A DNA stretch of 64,000 bases from Hyphomicrobiales bacterium (GCA_900468285.1 UBTF01000003.1:620001-684000), one strand, 5' to 3'; numbered from the stretch's first letter, positions 35,032 to 45,059 are shown. A program made the numbers and translations. The notes: a model not told the origin generated them from the sequence alone.

Positions 35032-36267
35032 TCAGCCTTCGATAAGCTTGATCTTTTCAGCGGCCTGATCGAGTGCGGCTTTCGGTTCCATCTGGCCCGT
35101 CAGCGCTGCCTGTATCGCGTCCTGAATCGCCTTGGAAATCTTCGGCCATTCGGGCGAAGGACCACGTGGCTTTGCATATTTCAGCTGTTCCACGAAGGTC
35201 TTCAGGGCCGCATCCTTGAGCGCATTTCCGGTTGACGGAATCGGAAGATCGGAGCGGGCCGGGATCTGGCCGAAATCCTTGTACATGGTCTTGTCCTTCG
35301 AGGCGAAGAACTCGAGCGCCTTGAATGCTTCGTCCGGATGTTTGGTGTTGGAGAAGATCGCCCAGTTGTAGTCACCCATGGCGGAGGAGCGCTCCGCACC
35401 TTCCTTGGGAACGGGGAGCAGGGCCGTGCCCCAGTCGAACTTCGCTTCCGCCAGCATACGGTCGATTTCCCATGGTCCGGAAATCGCCATGGCGGCGTTG
35501 CCCGCGTTAAAGGTCGCTGTTGAGTCCCACTGGCTGCGCGTCAAAGTATCGGGAGACGTCATCTTGCCGTCCAGCATTTGCTTCCAGATGGTCAGTGCCC
35601 GCACCGCACCTTCGCTGTTGATGGACTTGTAGGTGGCGCCGCCCATCTGTGCCCATGGCAGGAACTGGAACGTGCCTTCCTCGTTGGCTTTTGCTGAAAA
35701 GGTGATGCCGTAGACGTTCTTGGAAGGATCGGTGAGTTTCTTCGCGGTCTCAAGCAATTCGTCCCATGTCTGCGGCGGCTTTTCCGGATCTAGCCCTGCG
35801 GCCTTGAACAGGTCCTTGTTGTAGTAAAGCGCAATCGTGTTGGTGGCTTTCGGCACGCCGTAATATTTGCCGTCCCATGTGGCGGAGGCCAGCGGGCCGG
35901 GGAAGTAGTTTTCCGGTTTGATGACCGTGGATTTTGCGATCATGTCGGTGAGATCGAGAAAGGCTTTGCGAGAGGCGAACATCGCATGATTTGGATTGTC
36001 GATGGTTATGATGTCAGGCGCATTACCGGTGGAATAGGCGCGCATCGCTTCGCTCACGACGTCATCGAATTGTATCTGCCGATACTCGATCTGGATGCCG
36101 TTCTTCTGCGCGTTGAATTCCTTGATCAGATTTGGGGCGGGCTGAATATCGCGGTCAAGCGACCAAAGCGTCAGCTTCACGTCTTCTGCCTGTGCACTGA
36201 TTGCAAAGAGCGAAGCGCTTGTTGCAAGCGCCGTTGCAATGGCAATCGTATATTTGCGGATACCCAT
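35032..36267 (-). CDS. CUT1 sugar ABC transporter substrate-binding protein (family 1)
   Basis: The start at 36267 follows AAGGAGGAAACT. The 411-residue product has a signal peptide [20 protein letters not shown] ending at ISAQA, and mature sequence [20 protein letters not shown]. Family 1 sugar-binding features are [34 protein letters not shown] and [15 protein letters not shown]. The ligand is probably a mono- or oligosaccharide or polyol, judging from the TIM-barrel isomerase and Gfo/Idh dehydrogenase encoded just before it. Confidence 0.92.
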   Translation of the reverse strand: MGIRKYTIAIATALATSASLFAISAQAEDVKLTLWSLDRDIQPAPNLIKEFNAQKNGIQIEYRQIQFDDVVSEAMRAYSTGNAPDIITIDNPNHAMFASRKAFLDLTDMIAKSTVIKPENYFPGPLASATWDGKYYGVPKATNTIALYYNKDLFKAAGLDPEKPPQTWDELLETAKKLTDPSKNVYGITFSAKANEEGTFQFLPWAQMGGATYKSINSEGAVRALTIWKQMLDGKMTSPDTLTRSQWDSTATFNAGNAAMAISGPWEIDRMLAEAKFDWGTALLPVPKEGAERSSAMGDYNWAIFSNTKHPDEAFKALEFFASKDKTMYKDFGQIPARSDLPIPSTGNALKDAALKTFVEQLKYAKPRGPSPEWPKISKAIQDAIQAALTGQMEPKAALDQAAEKIKLIEG

Positions 36268-36309
36268 AGTTTCCTCCTTTGTGGTTATCCAGAATGTCCG
36301 TGAATGGCT

Positions 36310-36332
36310 GCGCGGCCTCCTCCTTGCCGCGC
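36310..36332 (-). terminator. Hairpin between the isomerase and binding-protein genes
   Basis: GCGCGG (36310-36315) and CCGCGC (36327-36332) form a 6-bp GC-only stem with an 11-nt loop in the 79-bp gap. Confidence 0.35.
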
Positions 36333-36346
36333 TTGCATTGAACCAA

Positions 36347-37252
36347 TTACACCGGGTCGACGACGAAGCTTCCGCCGCGTGCCTGCTTGAGATGGTTGAG
36401 GCCATGGACCTGTCCGGTCATCTCCAATGCATCGCGATAGACCGGATCATGCCAACCTTCGATATCGATGGAGCCAGACCATCCCGCCAGCCTCAGTTCC
36501 GAAATGATGTCCGTCCAGTTGCTGTCGCCGAAACCGGGCGTGCGCATGAACACGAATGGATGCTTTCCAAAAATGCCGTGTTCGCGAATGACGTCCCAGC
36601 GGATGGTCGCATCCTTGCCGTGAACGTGAAAGATTTTCGAGGCCCATTTGCGGATCTGCGGCAGCGGGTCGATCAGATAGACCATCTGGTGGCAGGGCTC
36701 CCATTCAAGGCCGATATTATCGTCTGGTGTCTCGTTGAAGATCAGTTCCCAGGCGTCCGGATTGTGGGCAATGTTCCAGTCGCCGGTTGCCCAGTTGCCG
36801 TCCATGGCGCAGTTTTCAAAGGCAATCTTCACACCCTTGTCAGCGGCGCGCTTGGCAAGCTCGCTCCAGACCTGCTTGTAGCGCGGCAGGCTTTCGGGCA
36901 GCGGCTTGTTACGGACGCGGCCGGTGAAGCCTGCAACGCAAGTTGCGCCGAAATGGTGGGCATTGTCGATGCAATCCTTCCAGCCCTGCAGCGTCTGCAG
37001 GTCCATATCCGTCTCTTCCAACGGATTGCCGAACATGCCGATCGTTGAGATCGTGATATCTCGGTCCCCGATCGCTTCACGGCAGCGTTTGCCGAGCTCT
37101 GCGATGTCCTGGCCATTTGTCGTCTGCCAGAAAAACGGTTCAAAGCTTTCAAAGCCCATATCGGCGATCTGTCCGATTCGTTCTGCTGCCTGGCCCTTTG
37201 TGGCGCTGACCATGGTGCCGATACGAATGGATTGTCCTTGCTGGTTATTCAC
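36347..37252 (-). CDS. Sugar phosphate isomerase/epimerase-family TIM barrel protein
   Basis: The 301-residue product belongs to the xylose-isomerase-like AP endonuclease 2 fold. Candidate metal ligands lie in [11 protein letters not shown] (Glu), [20 protein letters not shown] (His) and the terminal [10 protein letters not shown] (Glu). These proteins isomerise or epimerise free sugars, keto-inositols or hydroxypyruvate. It sits 11 bp after the Gfo/Idh dehydrogenase gene and before the importer. I infer a two-step catabolic entry: dehydrogenation followed by isomerisation or dehydration of a keto sugar. Confidence 0.85.
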   Translation of the reverse strand: MNNQQGQSIRIGTMVSATKGQAAERIGQIADMGFESFEPFFWQTTNGQDIAELGKRCREAIGDRDITISTIGMFGNPLEETDMDLQTLQGWKDCIDNAHHFGATCVAGFTGRVRNKPLPESLPRYKQVWSELAKRAADKGVKIAFENCAMDGNWATGDWNIAHNPDAWELIFNETPDDNIGLEWEPCHQMVYLIDPLPQIRKWASKIFHVHGKDATIRWDVIREHGIFGKHPFVFMRTPGFGDSNWTDIISELRLAGWSGSIDIEGWHDPVYRDALEMTGQVHGLNHLKQARGGSFVVDPV

Positions 37253-37263
37253 TGTTCTCGTCC

Positions 37264-38298
37264 CTATGCTGCTATGTCGACGGGCTGGCCAGACCTTGCG
37301 CTTTCAATCGCGGCAAGCACCATGGCCAGGCTTTTGATGTTGTCGTGACTGACGGTTTCCGGCTCGCGACCGGTGCGGATGGCATTGAGAAAACCTGCGA
37401 TCACGCTGGCATGGCCGTGCGTTTCGGCCTCATGTTCAGGCATCGGTACATCGATGGGCGTGAAGCCGTGCAGGAGCCCTTGTTCGGTGCCGGCGATTGC
37501 TGCCTTAAAACTGTCTTCGCCATCCCATGTCAGCATCCCCTTGGAGCCGACAATGCGCCACGCACTCTCCCAACTTGTGCGCTCACCCTCGGCGCACCAG
37601 GAGCCGCGATAGGTGAAGACGACATCGTCCGAAAGCCGGAAGATGGCATTGGCCGCCGCGCCATGGGCGTACCATGACCCTGCCGGGTTTGTTTCCAGGC
37701 AATAGACGGACAGCGGCGACTTGGCCGAAACGAAGCGTGCTGCATCGAAAGTATGGATCGCCATATCAAGAAGCAGGACATTGTCCATCTTCTCGCGGAA
37801 GCCACCGAAATGGGGGCCGAGGAAAAAATCACAGTGAATGCCGGTAACAGTGCCGATTGCACCGCTCTCCACCAGCCGACGCATCCGGCGGATGCCAGAG
37901 ATGAAACGCCTGTTTTGCACGATGGCGTGGATGCGGCCTGCTTCGCTTGCAGCACGGCGCAAATCTTCCGCTTCTTCCATGGATGTGGCCATAGGCTTTT
38001 CGCTCAGAACATGGCAGCCGTGGGATAGCGCGGTTTTGACAACGGAATGGCGGGCCGCAGGAATAACCACATCAAAGAGAATATCGGGTTTTGTTTCCGC
38101 CAGCACCGCATTGAGATCGGCGCCAACAACGACGTTGCCCAGGTTGAATTCGGCGGCAAGCGAGCGGGCTGTCGTGGGGTCGAGATCGACCAGACCAACG
38201 ATCGTGACCGCGTCCCGCGTATCAGGTGTTTCCTGCAAGGCGCGTAGCCAGCCTTTAGCCATAGCTCCGCATCCACACAAAACGGCATTGTATGTCAC
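37264..38298 (-). CDS. Gfo/Idh/MocA-family sugar or inositol dehydrogenase
   Basis: The start is a GTG at 38298, seven bases after GGAGGAG; the upstream open frame crosses the operator region. The 344-residue NAD(P)-dependent enzyme has an N-terminal Rossmann fold (YNAVLCGCGAMAKGWLRAL) and the family signature CHVLSEKPMATSMEEAEDL, whose Lys is catalytic. The C-terminal alpha/beta domain has MDNVLLLDMAIHTFDAARF. It is the first gene of the LacI-controlled operon. Substrates in this family include glucose-type sugars, inositols and their glycosides. Confidence 0.9.
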   Translation of the reverse strand: MTYNAVLCGCGAMAKGWLRALQETPDTRDAVTIVGLVDLDPTTARSLAAEFNLGNVVVGADLNAVLAETKPDILFDVVIPAARHSVVKTALSHGCHVLSEKPMATSMEEAEDLRRAASEAGRIHAIVQNRRFISGIRRMRRLVESGAIGTVTGIHCDFFLGPHFGGFREKMDNVLLLDMAIHTFDAARFVSAKSPLSVYCLETNPAGSWYAHGAAANAIFRLSDDVVFTYRGSWCAEGERTSWESAWRIVGSKGMLTWDGEDSFKAAIAGTEQGLLHGFTPIDVPMPEHEAETHGHASVIAGFLNAIRTGREPETVSHDNIKSLAMVLAAIESARSGQPVDIAA

Positions 38299-38343
38299 TG
38301 AAAATCTCCTCCAACGGTCACCGTCACTCCTCATGCGGTTTTC

Positions 38344-38357
38344 CGTAAACGTTTACG
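38344..38357. promoter_or_regulatory. LacI-family operator O1
   Basis: CGTAAACGTTTACG is a perfect 14-bp palindrome with the CG-centred core of LacI/PurR-type operators. It lies 46 bp upstream of the Gfo/Idh GTG start. Confidence 0.85.
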
Positions 38358-38396
38358 ATACTATGGACAGACGACTATTTTTGTCAATACTGTTTC

Positions 38397-38410
38397 CGAA
38401 AACGTTTTCG
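38397..38410. promoter_or_regulatory. LacI-family operator O2
   Basis: CGAAAACGTTTTCG is a second perfect 14-bp palindrome, centred 53 bp from O1 and 21 bp upstream of the LacI-family ATG. It suggests autoregulation, with the two sites on nearly the same face of the helix. Confidence 0.85.
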
Positions 38411-38431
38411 ACGCCGCAGAAAGAGACCTTG

Positions 38432-39448
38432 ATGAAGGGCATACGCCAACTGGCAGAGCATCTGGATATTTCAATCGGCACCGTGTCGCGTGCGCTGAAT
38501 GGAAAAGCCGATGTCAACGAGGATACACGCCGCCGGGTGCTGGAAGCGGCAAGCCGCCTTGGCTACGTGGCAAATCAGTCCGGGCGCTCGTTGCGGAAGG
38601 GATCGACCGGTGTCATCGGCTTCATGATGCAGACCGGCCCGGAGATTACGGGACAGGGCGATACGTTCTTTATGAGTGTGTTCGATGGCGTCCAGACCGT
38701 CTTTGCGCGCCACAAGCTTGACCTTGTCGCTTTGCTTTGCTCGTCGGATGAAGATCCGGATGCCTATCTGCAGCGCGTCGTGGCGCGCGGATTTGCGGAT
38801 GCGATCATCCTTTCGGCCACCCGTCTTCACGATGCCCGCTTCGAACTGCTCGCCCGCCACAACATTCCCTTCATCACGCTCGGGCGAAGCCAGACGGATG
38901 TGGGTCAGCCGTGGATCGATCTTGATTTCGAAGGCATGGCGGAGGTGGCAATTGAAAGGCTGGTGCAGAACGGCCATCGACACATCGGTCTGATCTGGCC
39001 CCATGGCGATCTGAACCTCGGCCACATCTTCATCCAGCGATCTCGCGAGGTGCTTGCCCGGCATGGCCTGTCGCTGGCGGAAGATCATATCTTCCGCGCA
39101 ACACCCAGCGAGACAGGCGGCTATGGTGTCGCGCGCCAGATCATGGCTTGCGAAACCCGGCCCACAGCCGTCGTGCTTGTCAATGAAACGCTTGTCACTG
39201 GGCTATATCGCGGCCTCGAAGAGGTTGGGCTGAAGCCCGGCAAGGACGTTGCGATCATCGGGCGGCAGAGCTCGCAGGCGCAATTTCTCCAACCAAGCCT
39301 GACCTGTTTCAGTCTGTCTCTTCGCGATCTCGGCATCAGTCTGGCCGAGAGCCTGCTATCCATCATGCCGGAATATCAGGCTCATTACCCGGATGCCATC
39401 AGGCGCAGGGTGTGGCCGATGGAGTTGATCGAAGGCCATAGCGGCTGA
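38432..39448 (+). CDS. LacI-family transcriptional regulator
   Basis: The start at 38432 opens directly on the LacI headpiece (MKGIRQLAEHLDISIGTVSR, then ALNGKADVNEDTRRRVLEAA), giving 338 residues; the long frame before it overlaps the divergent gene. The hinge segment NQSGRSLRKGSTGVIGFMM is followed by a periplasmic-binding-protein-like effector domain with VARGFADAIILSATR and RPTAVVLVNETLVTG. It is divergent from the sugar operon, with two perfect operators between. It probably represses that operon and itself, responding to the imported sugar or its product. Confidence 0.94.
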   Translation: MKGIRQLAEHLDISIGTVSRALNGKADVNEDTRRRVLEAASRLGYVANQSGRSLRKGSTGVIGFMMQTGPEITGQGDTFFMSVFDGVQTVFARHKLDLVALLCSSDEDPDAYLQRVVARGFADAIILSATRLHDARFELLARHNIPFITLGRSQTDVGQPWIDLDFEGMAEVAIERLVQNGHRHIGLIWPHGDLNLGHIFIQRSREVLARHGLSLAEDHIFRATPSETGGYGVARQIMACETRPTAVVLVNETLVTGLYRGLEEVGLKPGKDVAIIGRQSSQAQFLQPSLTCFSLSLRDLGISLAESLLSIMPEYQAHYPDAIRRRVWPMELIEGHSG

Positions 39449-39481
39449 TGTTTTGGCGTGCTTTCGGGTCCGGCGGAAACG

Positions 39482-39505
39482 TGGTGCAACATTATCGTGG
39501 CACCA
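39482..39505. terminator. Weak inverted repeat after the LacI gene
   Basis: TGGTGC (39482-39487) and GCACCA (39500-39505) flank a 12-nt spacer in the 144-bp gap between the LacI-type gene and the ROK gene. It could be a terminator or an operator; nothing decides between them. Confidence 0.25.
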
Positions 39506-39592
39506 TCCATCTTTGATCTAGCCGCGAGAATGTTCTTCTTGCAAAGTGCGACTTCGTGTACCCACCGGGCGATGTAATAGGTATATTTGCTT

Positions 39593-40768
39593 GTGAAGAT
39601 CGATCAACAAACGACGAGGGCTATGAACCGCCGTCTGATCCTTAACCTGATCAGGCGCGAAGAACAGCTCAGCCGCGCCGATATTGCCGCTGCAACCGGT
39701 CTCAGTCCGGCGGCGGTGACCTTCGTTGTCAGCGATTTGATTTCCGAAGGCTATCTTGTCGAAGGCAAGACGATCCCGGGGGGAGGAGGGCGCCGACCGA
39801 TACCGCTGGAAATCAATTATGCCGGTCATCTCGCCATCGGCATCAAGATGAACGTCGGTAGTCTGGAATGCGTGCTGACAGATTTGTCGACCGCCACGCT
39901 TTCTTCTTTGACCGTCGAGTTCAAGGATACGTCTCCGAACTCTGTTCTGAACGCAGCCGAAACAGCCGTCTCACGTTTGCAGAGGCTCGCCCCGGAGGGC
40001 GCGGGTCTATTGACTGGCGTCGGATTTTCAATGCCGGGCACAATCGATGCGGAGAGGGGCGTATGTGTGAAGAGCCACCGTTTCCTCTGGGAAAATGTGC
40101 CTTTCGCCAGCATGTTGCAGGAGCGCGTCAACGTGCCGGTCTGGATGGAAGACGATACCTTGGCATTTGCGTTGGCGCAGCATCTCTTCGGCCTTGGCAG
40201 GCAACATCGGGTGTTCACTGCGGTGGCGATTGGTGTGGGTATAGGGTGCGCGACTGTTGTTGACGGGAAGGTGCAGCGCGGCGCACATGGTCATGCCGGC
40301 AAAATCGGACATTCCCTGCATCAACAAGGTGGACCGATATGTGAATGCGGACGCTCCGGCTGCTTACAGGCATTTTACTCCGAGCCGGCCATCGTGGCGC
40401 GCTGGCAACAGACAAGGGCAGCGGAAAAAAATGGGAGTGTCGACCGCTATGCGATGAAGGAAGCGGCGCTGCAGGGTGATCAGGCCGCCGTCAGGATCTT
40501 GCAAGAGGCGGGTACGGCGATAGGGATTCACCTGGCGCGTATGGTCGATATTGTCGATCCAGAGATTATCATCGTTGGCGGCGAGGCCGTGACATTCGGT
40601 GACCTTCTCTTCGATCCGATGCGAAAGGCGCTAGACCTCTATTGCTTTACACAGCCACCCGCTCTGGTTCCGGATGAACGTGACAACTTCTGGAGTAGCG
40701 GTGCTGCGGCCCTGGCAACGCAGGGGCTGTTTAATTTCGAAATGACAACGCCCGCCATGACGATCTGA
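39593..40768 (+). CDS. ROK-family transcriptional regulator
   Basis: I start at GTG 39593 (MKIDQQTTRAMNRRLIL), since the DQQTTRAMN lead-in is conserved in ROK repressors; TTG 39587 and ATG 39623 are alternatives. The 391-residue product has an N-terminal winged helix (about 12-72; SRADIAAATGLSPAAVTFVV). A ROK sugar-kinase-like domain follows, with GVGIGCATVVDGKVQRGAHG and the zinc motif CECGRSGCLQAF. A glycine-rich GGEAVTFGDLLF motif is also present. It converges with the beta-galactosidase operon and is its likely repressor. Confidence 0.9.
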   Translation: MKIDQQTTRAMNRRLILNLIRREEQLSRADIAAATGLSPAAVTFVVSDLISEGYLVEGKTIPGGGGRRPIPLEINYAGHLAIGIKMNVGSLECVLTDLSTATLSSLTVEFKDTSPNSVLNAAETAVSRLQRLAPEGAGLLTGVGFSMPGTIDAERGVCVKSHRFLWENVPFASMLQERVNVPVWMEDDTLAFALAQHLFGLGRQHRVFTAVAIGVGIGCATVVDGKVQRGAHGHAGKIGHSLHQQGGPICECGRSGCLQAFYSEPAIVARWQQTRAAEKNGSVDRYAMKEAALQGDQAAVRILQEAGTAIGIHLARMVDIVDPEIIIVGGEAVTFGDLLFDPMRKALDLYCFTQPPALVPDERDNFWSSGAAALATQGLFNFEMTTPAMTI

Positions 40769-40772
40769 CACG

Positions 40773-40805
40773 ACCGGCGAAGGTCGATCTATGACCTTCG
40801 CCGGT
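40773..40805. terminator. Bidirectional terminator between the ROK and beta-galactosidase genes
   Basis: ACCGGCGAAGGTC (40773-40785) and GACCTTCGCCGGT (40793-40805) form a perfect 13-bp stem with a 7-nt loop, between two convergent genes. Confidence 0.75.
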
Positions 40806-40850
40806 TGCTTTGGGGACTTGCACCCCTCTGGGAGAACCGTACTGGCGTGA

Positions 40851-42989
40851 TCAGCCAAGTTCTATGACGAGGCAGCCATAGCCCTCGATTGTGTTTTCAC
40901 CTGACACATCGCGTCCTGTCAGCAGGTCCTTCCCGGACGGGAGGTTCTCGATCTTTTGCTCAGTCTCAAGGGTGTTGAGAACGAACAACAGCTTACGATC
41001 CTGTGCTGTACGCATCACGACTTCCACACCTGCGGGCAAATCCGCAATCAGCGGTTCGATACCAGCTTTTGCGAGGACGACGTCGTCCAATACATCCACC
41101 AGATCATCGGTGAGATAGGTTGCGAGATAGATCACCTGTCCCTTGCCGACCTTGCGCCGCGTGGCTGCTGCCCGACCCTTGGCAAAGCGGTTAGACCAAG
41201 TGGCGATGGTCTCCACGTCATCATCGAGCATCAGCAACTCATAGAGATGCTCTGCCTCGAGCGTGCGTCCGCCGATGTCGATCGTGTATTTGCGGAAGGC
41301 AGAGGAGGATGGAAGAATATGCGGTGGCACATAGTGACCATCCTCCACGCCACCCCTCTGGAAGAGGCCGTCGCCATCCTTTGCCGTGATACGACCGAAT
41401 TCTTCGACGCGAATACCGCAGAGTTTTGCAAGCGCCCCGCCTGGGGCCAGTTCCCGGATGATATGGTTGTTGATGTCGCGCGTACCAGTCATGGCGCCGA
41501 CGATCAGCGTGCCGCCGGCCTCAACGAAGGCTTCCACATTGGCCGTCCATTCCTGATTCCACATGACCCAATGGGGAATGTAGAGCGCCTTGAGCCGGGA
41601 AAGATCGTCTTCAGGATGAATGAAGCCGCATGAAATCCCGCGCTCATAGCAATGGCGATGTAGCAGTGTTGCATCGTCCTGCGGAGAGGGCAGACCGATC
41701 GGATAGGTCTTGTGGGCTTCCTGATTGTCGAAATCCGCACCGGCGATGCCAATATCCATATGCACCGAGGTTCCGAGCAGCTTGTCCTTGATCTTCGCTA
41801 TATCGCGGGCAAACTGCTTTGCCTCGTCGAAACGGCGACGCCCGACATCATCATGATCAATTAGGCCCATCCAGTAGATTTCCGCACCGAAATGCGCAGG
41901 ACGCCAGCGGAAGAACATGAGACCATCGGCACCACGCGAGACGGATGACAGCGCCATGCGCCGCATTTCGCCCGGTTCCGGTGTCATGGTGGTAAAGGCC
42001 GGCTGGCTGCCCAGGCCCGAGGCCTGTTCCGGCACGATGAAGTTGCCGGTATAGCTGCGGCAGAGATCGAGCTTCAGTGCCTGAGTGGCACCATGTCCGC
42101 CGTTGCGTCGGAACTCGTCGTAGAGCATCGGATAGATGTCGAAGCCGATGAAGTCGAGGTCTTTTCCGAAGTCACCGCGAAAATCGATATCGGTCAGATT
42201 GCCGAGATTGTGGAAGATGAACCAATCCGGGTTCGTCGCCCGCAGGATTTCCACCTGATCGCGCTGGAACGCGGCAGTCGCCGTGGCCAGGAAACGGTGA
42301 TAATCCTGCACATGGCCGGGGCTCAGATAGGACGGTGCCATCGGGTAGGGCAGCACGACTTGATCGAAATTGTCATAGGAGGTCGCCCAGAAATGGCCAC
42401 CCCATGCAAAATTCAGCGCGTCTATGCTGTCGTATTTGTGGCGCAGGAAGTTGCGGAAGGCGAGCGTTGCGGAATCTGAGAAGGACTCGGATACGGTGGT
42501 GTTCAGTTCATTGTCCGTTTGCCAGCCGATGACATATGGGTTGTCCTTATAATGCTCCGCCATCGCCTTGGTGATGCGGCGGCTGTGATGGCGCAGCACG
42601 GGGCTCGTGGTGTCGCCATGCTGGCGCGAGCCGTGACTTGCACGACGGCCCTTGCGGTCGACACGGAGGATTTCGGGATAATTCATACTCAACCAGCGCG
42701 GTGGCGTTGCCGTAGGCGTGCAGAGAATGGTGTTGATGCCGGTTTTACCAAGGCCTTCGATGGCGCGGTCGAACAGATCGAAATCGAATTTTCCTTCAAA
42801 GGGCTCCCAGATGTGCCAGGCAAATTCGCCCATGCGCACGGCATTGAAGCCCGCTTCCTTCATCCGGTCGGCATCTCGCTGCCAGTAGCTTTCGTCCACA
42901 TGCTCGGGATAATGCGGCACGCCAAGCAAAAAATCGTCAAGGTTAAGGGTGCGCCATGCCGATAGCGGCGCAGGTTTCGTCCGTTTCAT
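40851..42989 (-). CDS. Beta-galactosidase, glycoside hydrolase family 42
   Basis: The 712-residue cytoplasmic enzyme has the full GH42 layout. The catalytic TIM barrel (about 20-400) has the acid/base Glu161 in IGWQTDNELN and the nucleophile Glu321 in FIVPEQASG. A trimerisation domain (about 410-620) and a small C-terminal beta domain follow. There is no signal peptide, so the substrate must be imported intact. It hydrolyses beta-galactosides such as lactose or plant galacto-oligosaccharides. It is the last gene of the minus-strand lac-like operon, 15 bp after the ATPase gene. Confidence 0.95.
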   Translation of the reverse strand: MKRTKPAPLSAWRTLNLDDFLLGVPHYPEHVDESYWQRDADRMKEAGFNAVRMGEFAWHIWEPFEGKFDFDLFDRAIEGLGKTGINTILCTPTATPPRWLSMNYPEILRVDRKGRRASHGSRQHGDTTSPVLRHHSRRITKAMAEHYKDNPYVIGWQTDNELNTTVSESFSDSATLAFRNFLRHKYDSIDALNFAWGGHFWATSYDNFDQVVLPYPMAPSYLSPGHVQDYHRFLATATAAFQRDQVEILRATNPDWFIFHNLGNLTDIDFRGDFGKDLDFIGFDIYPMLYDEFRRNGGHGATQALKLDLCRSYTGNFIVPEQASGLGSQPAFTTMTPEPGEMRRMALSSVSRGADGLMFFRWRPAHFGAEIYWMGLIDHDDVGRRRFDEAKQFARDIAKIKDKLLGTSVHMDIGIAGADFDNQEAHKTYPIGLPSPQDDATLLHRHCYERGISCGFIHPEDDLSRLKALYIPHWVMWNQEWTANVEAFVEAGGTLIVGAMTGTRDINNHIIRELAPGGALAKLCGIRVEEFGRITAKDGDGLFQRGGVEDGHYVPPHILPSSSAFRKYTIDIGGRTLEAEHLYELLMLDDDVETIATWSNRFAKGRAAATRRKVGKGQVIYLATYLTDDLVDVLDDVVLAKAGIEPLIADLPAGVEVVMRTAQDRKLLFVLNTLETEQKIENLPSGKDLLTGRDVSGENTIEGYGCLVIELG

Positions 42990-43004
42990 CGTGGAAACTC
43001 CAGT

Positions 43005-44147
43005 TTACTTTTGGGTCACAGGCTTGGGAGGTGTGAGCGTTTTGCCATCGGGGCCAAACAGGTAGCAGTCATCAAGGGCGAAGCCGACGCGGATGGATGA
43101 GCCGCCATCGAAGGGCACAACCTTTCCAAGCTGGATCGTAACATTGTGCGTGCCGGTGTCGGAGCCGACAGCCATCAGCGGTGAGGCGTCCGCATGGACA
43201 ATGGTTTCCCGACCCAGATGCTCGACAAGGCGTACCTTCGCGTCGAACGTCATCAGCGAAGGGTCGGCATCCTGCGTTTGCAGACGCTCTGGCCGTACAC
43301 CCAGCGTTACCGTGTCGCCCGTCTTCACCGAGGCGTCGGCAGTCAGCGGAACGCGGAGTTCTTCAAGTCCAGCAAAGGAAACGACAGCAGTGCCTTGTTC
43401 TGTTCTGATGACCTTGCCTTCAAAGAAGTTCATGCGCGGCGCACCGAGAAAGCCCGCGACGAAATGGTTCTTCGGGTTTGCATAGAGCTCCAGCGGAGAG
43501 CCAACCTGCTCGATCTCGCCCTTGTTGAGAACGACGATGCGGCTTGCCATGGTCATTGCTTCAACCTGATCGTGGGTGACGTAGATCATTGTCGAGCCGA
43601 GTTCGGCGTGAAGAGTCGATAGTTCGACGCGCATCTGGGTGCGAAGGGCAGCGTCGAGGTTCGACAACGGTTCATCGAACAGGAACACCTCCGGCGAACG
43701 GGTGATCGCCCGGCCGATGGCCACGCGCTGTCGCTGGCCGCCAGACAATTGTTTTGGCAGCTTGTCCAGTTGCTCATCAATCCGCAGGATTGCGGCGGCG
43801 CGTTTGACCGCAGCATCGATCTCGGCTTTCGGGCGCTTAGCCATGCGCAGCCCGAAGCCCATGTTCTCGGCAACGGTCATGTGCGGGTAGAGGGCATAGG
43901 ACTGGAACACCATGGCGATGCCACGGTCGCCCGGCTCTTCCTTCGTCACATCCCGGCCATTGATCATCAGTTTACCGGAGGAGATCGTCTCCAGACCGGC
44001 AATGGTCTTCAGCAGGGTAGATTTGCCACAGCCCGACGGGCCGACCATGACGATGAACTCGCCTTTTTCGATCGTCAGATTGATGTTCTTCAAGGCGTGG
44101 AAGCTGGTGTAATGCTTCTGGACGTTGAGGATTTCGACGCTGCTCAT
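43005..44147 (-). CDS. CUT1 sugar ABC transporter ATP-binding protein (LacK/UgpC type)
   Basis: I start at 44147 (MSSVEILNVQKHYTSFHALK), the normal family start with AAGGA ten bases upstream. An in-frame ATG at 44207 overlaps the permease stop as ATGA and would add 20 residues. The 380-residue ATPase has Walker A GPSGCGKS, the signature [15 protein letters not shown], Walker B FLFDEPLSNLDA and a C-terminal TOBE domain (GVRPERLQTQ). It energises import of the galactoside cleaved by the GH42 enzyme. Confidence 0.92.
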   Translation of the reverse strand: MSSVEILNVQKHYTSFHALKNINLTIEKGEFIVMVGPSGCGKSTLLKTIAGLETISSGKLMINGRDVTKEEPGDRGIAMVFQSYALYPHMTVAENMGFGLRMAKRPKAEIDAAVKRAAAILRIDEQLDKLPKQLSGGQRQRVAIGRAITRSPEVFLFDEPLSNLDAALRTQMRVELSTLHAELGSTMIYVTHDQVEAMTMASRIVVLNKGEIEQVGSPLELYANPKNHFVAGFLGAPRMNFFEGKVIRTEQGTAVVSFAGLEELRVPLTADASVKTGDTVTLGVRPERLQTQDADPSLMTFDAKVRLVEHLGRETIVHADASPLMAVGSDTGTHNVTIQLGKVVPFDGGSSIRVGFALDDCYLFGPDGKTLTPPKPVTQK

Positions 44148-44203
44148 GTCAGTCGTATCCTTGCTGCTCGGTGAGAGTTGGGTTGTGCGGCTGGCGGAAG
44201 CGG

Positions 44204-45055
44204 TCATCCTTTGACGGCTCCCATGGTCAGGCCGGAAACGAAGTGCTTCTGCATCAGGAAGAACATCACGACAGGAGGCACGGCGACGAAGATGGTTGCC
44301 GCCGACACGATGTTCCAGGCAGAGACCCATTCGCCCTTGAGGTTTGAGAGGCCTGCGGTCACGGGCTTGATCGCGTCGCTTTGCGTCAGCACCAGCGCCC
44401 AGAAATAATCGTTCCAGATGAAGGTGAAGGTCAGGATGGCGAGTGCCGCCAATGCAGGCCGCACTAAGGGCACGACGATGTGGATCAGCGTTTGCCAGGG
44501 CGACGCACCTTCGGCACGGGCCGCCTGAAACAGCTCATCGGGAAGGGCTGCGATGAAGTTGCGCATGAAGAGTGTCGCAAAGCCGGTCTGGAAGGCGATG
44601 TGGAATATCATCAGCGCCCAATAGGTGTCGTAAAGCCCGGCCCACACCATCAGATCCCGGATCGGGATCATCATCACCTGTTGCGGTAGAAAGTTGCCGC
44701 CGACGAACAGCGTGAAGAGCACCATCGAGCCGCGGAAACGGTAGCGTGACAGCACGTATCCGGTCAGCGTCGAGAAGATCAGGACCATGATCACCGAGGG
44801 AATGGTGATAATCATGCTGTTGGCGAAGTAGCGCAGCATCTTGGTCTGCTGGAACACGGCCACATAATTGTCTGTCAGGCTGAACTTGGTCGGCCAGCCC
44901 CAGTAATTGCCTGCCATCACATCATCGAATGACCGGAAGGACGTCATGATGACGGCAAAGAGTGGTAGAAGCCACAGCGCAAGAATGACGCAGACCATCG
45001 TCATATAGGCAATGCGGGCTGCGGGTTTGTTTTCGGGGATAGGACGTGGATACAT
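44204..45055 (-). CDS. CUT1 sugar ABC transporter permease (MalG/LacG type)
   Basis: The start at 45055 lies 4 bp after the MalF-type stop. The 283-residue protein has six likely helices and a FWALVLTQSDAIKPVTAGLS C-terminal segment. The EAA loop LPDELFQAARAEGASPWQTL is clear, and the ending QKHFVSGLTMGAVKG is standard for the second CUT1 permease. The order matches the known Agrobacterium lac operon (E-F-G), although here the ATPase precedes the beta-galactosidase. Confidence 0.92.
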   Translation of the reverse strand: MYPRPIPENKPAARIAYMTMVCVILALWLLPLFAVIMTSFRSFDDVMAGNYWGWPTKFSLTDNYVAVFQQTKMLRYFANSMIITIPSVIMVLIFSTLTGYVLSRYRFRGSMVLFTLFVGGNFLPQQVMMIPIRDLMVWAGLYDTYWALMIFHIAFQTGFATLFMRNFIAALPDELFQAARAEGASPWQTLIHIVVPLVRPALAALAILTFTFIWNDYFWALVLTQSDAIKPVTAGLSNLKGEWVSAWNIVSAATIFVAVPPVVMFFLMQKHFVSGLTMGAVKG

Positions 45056-45059
45056 CAGA

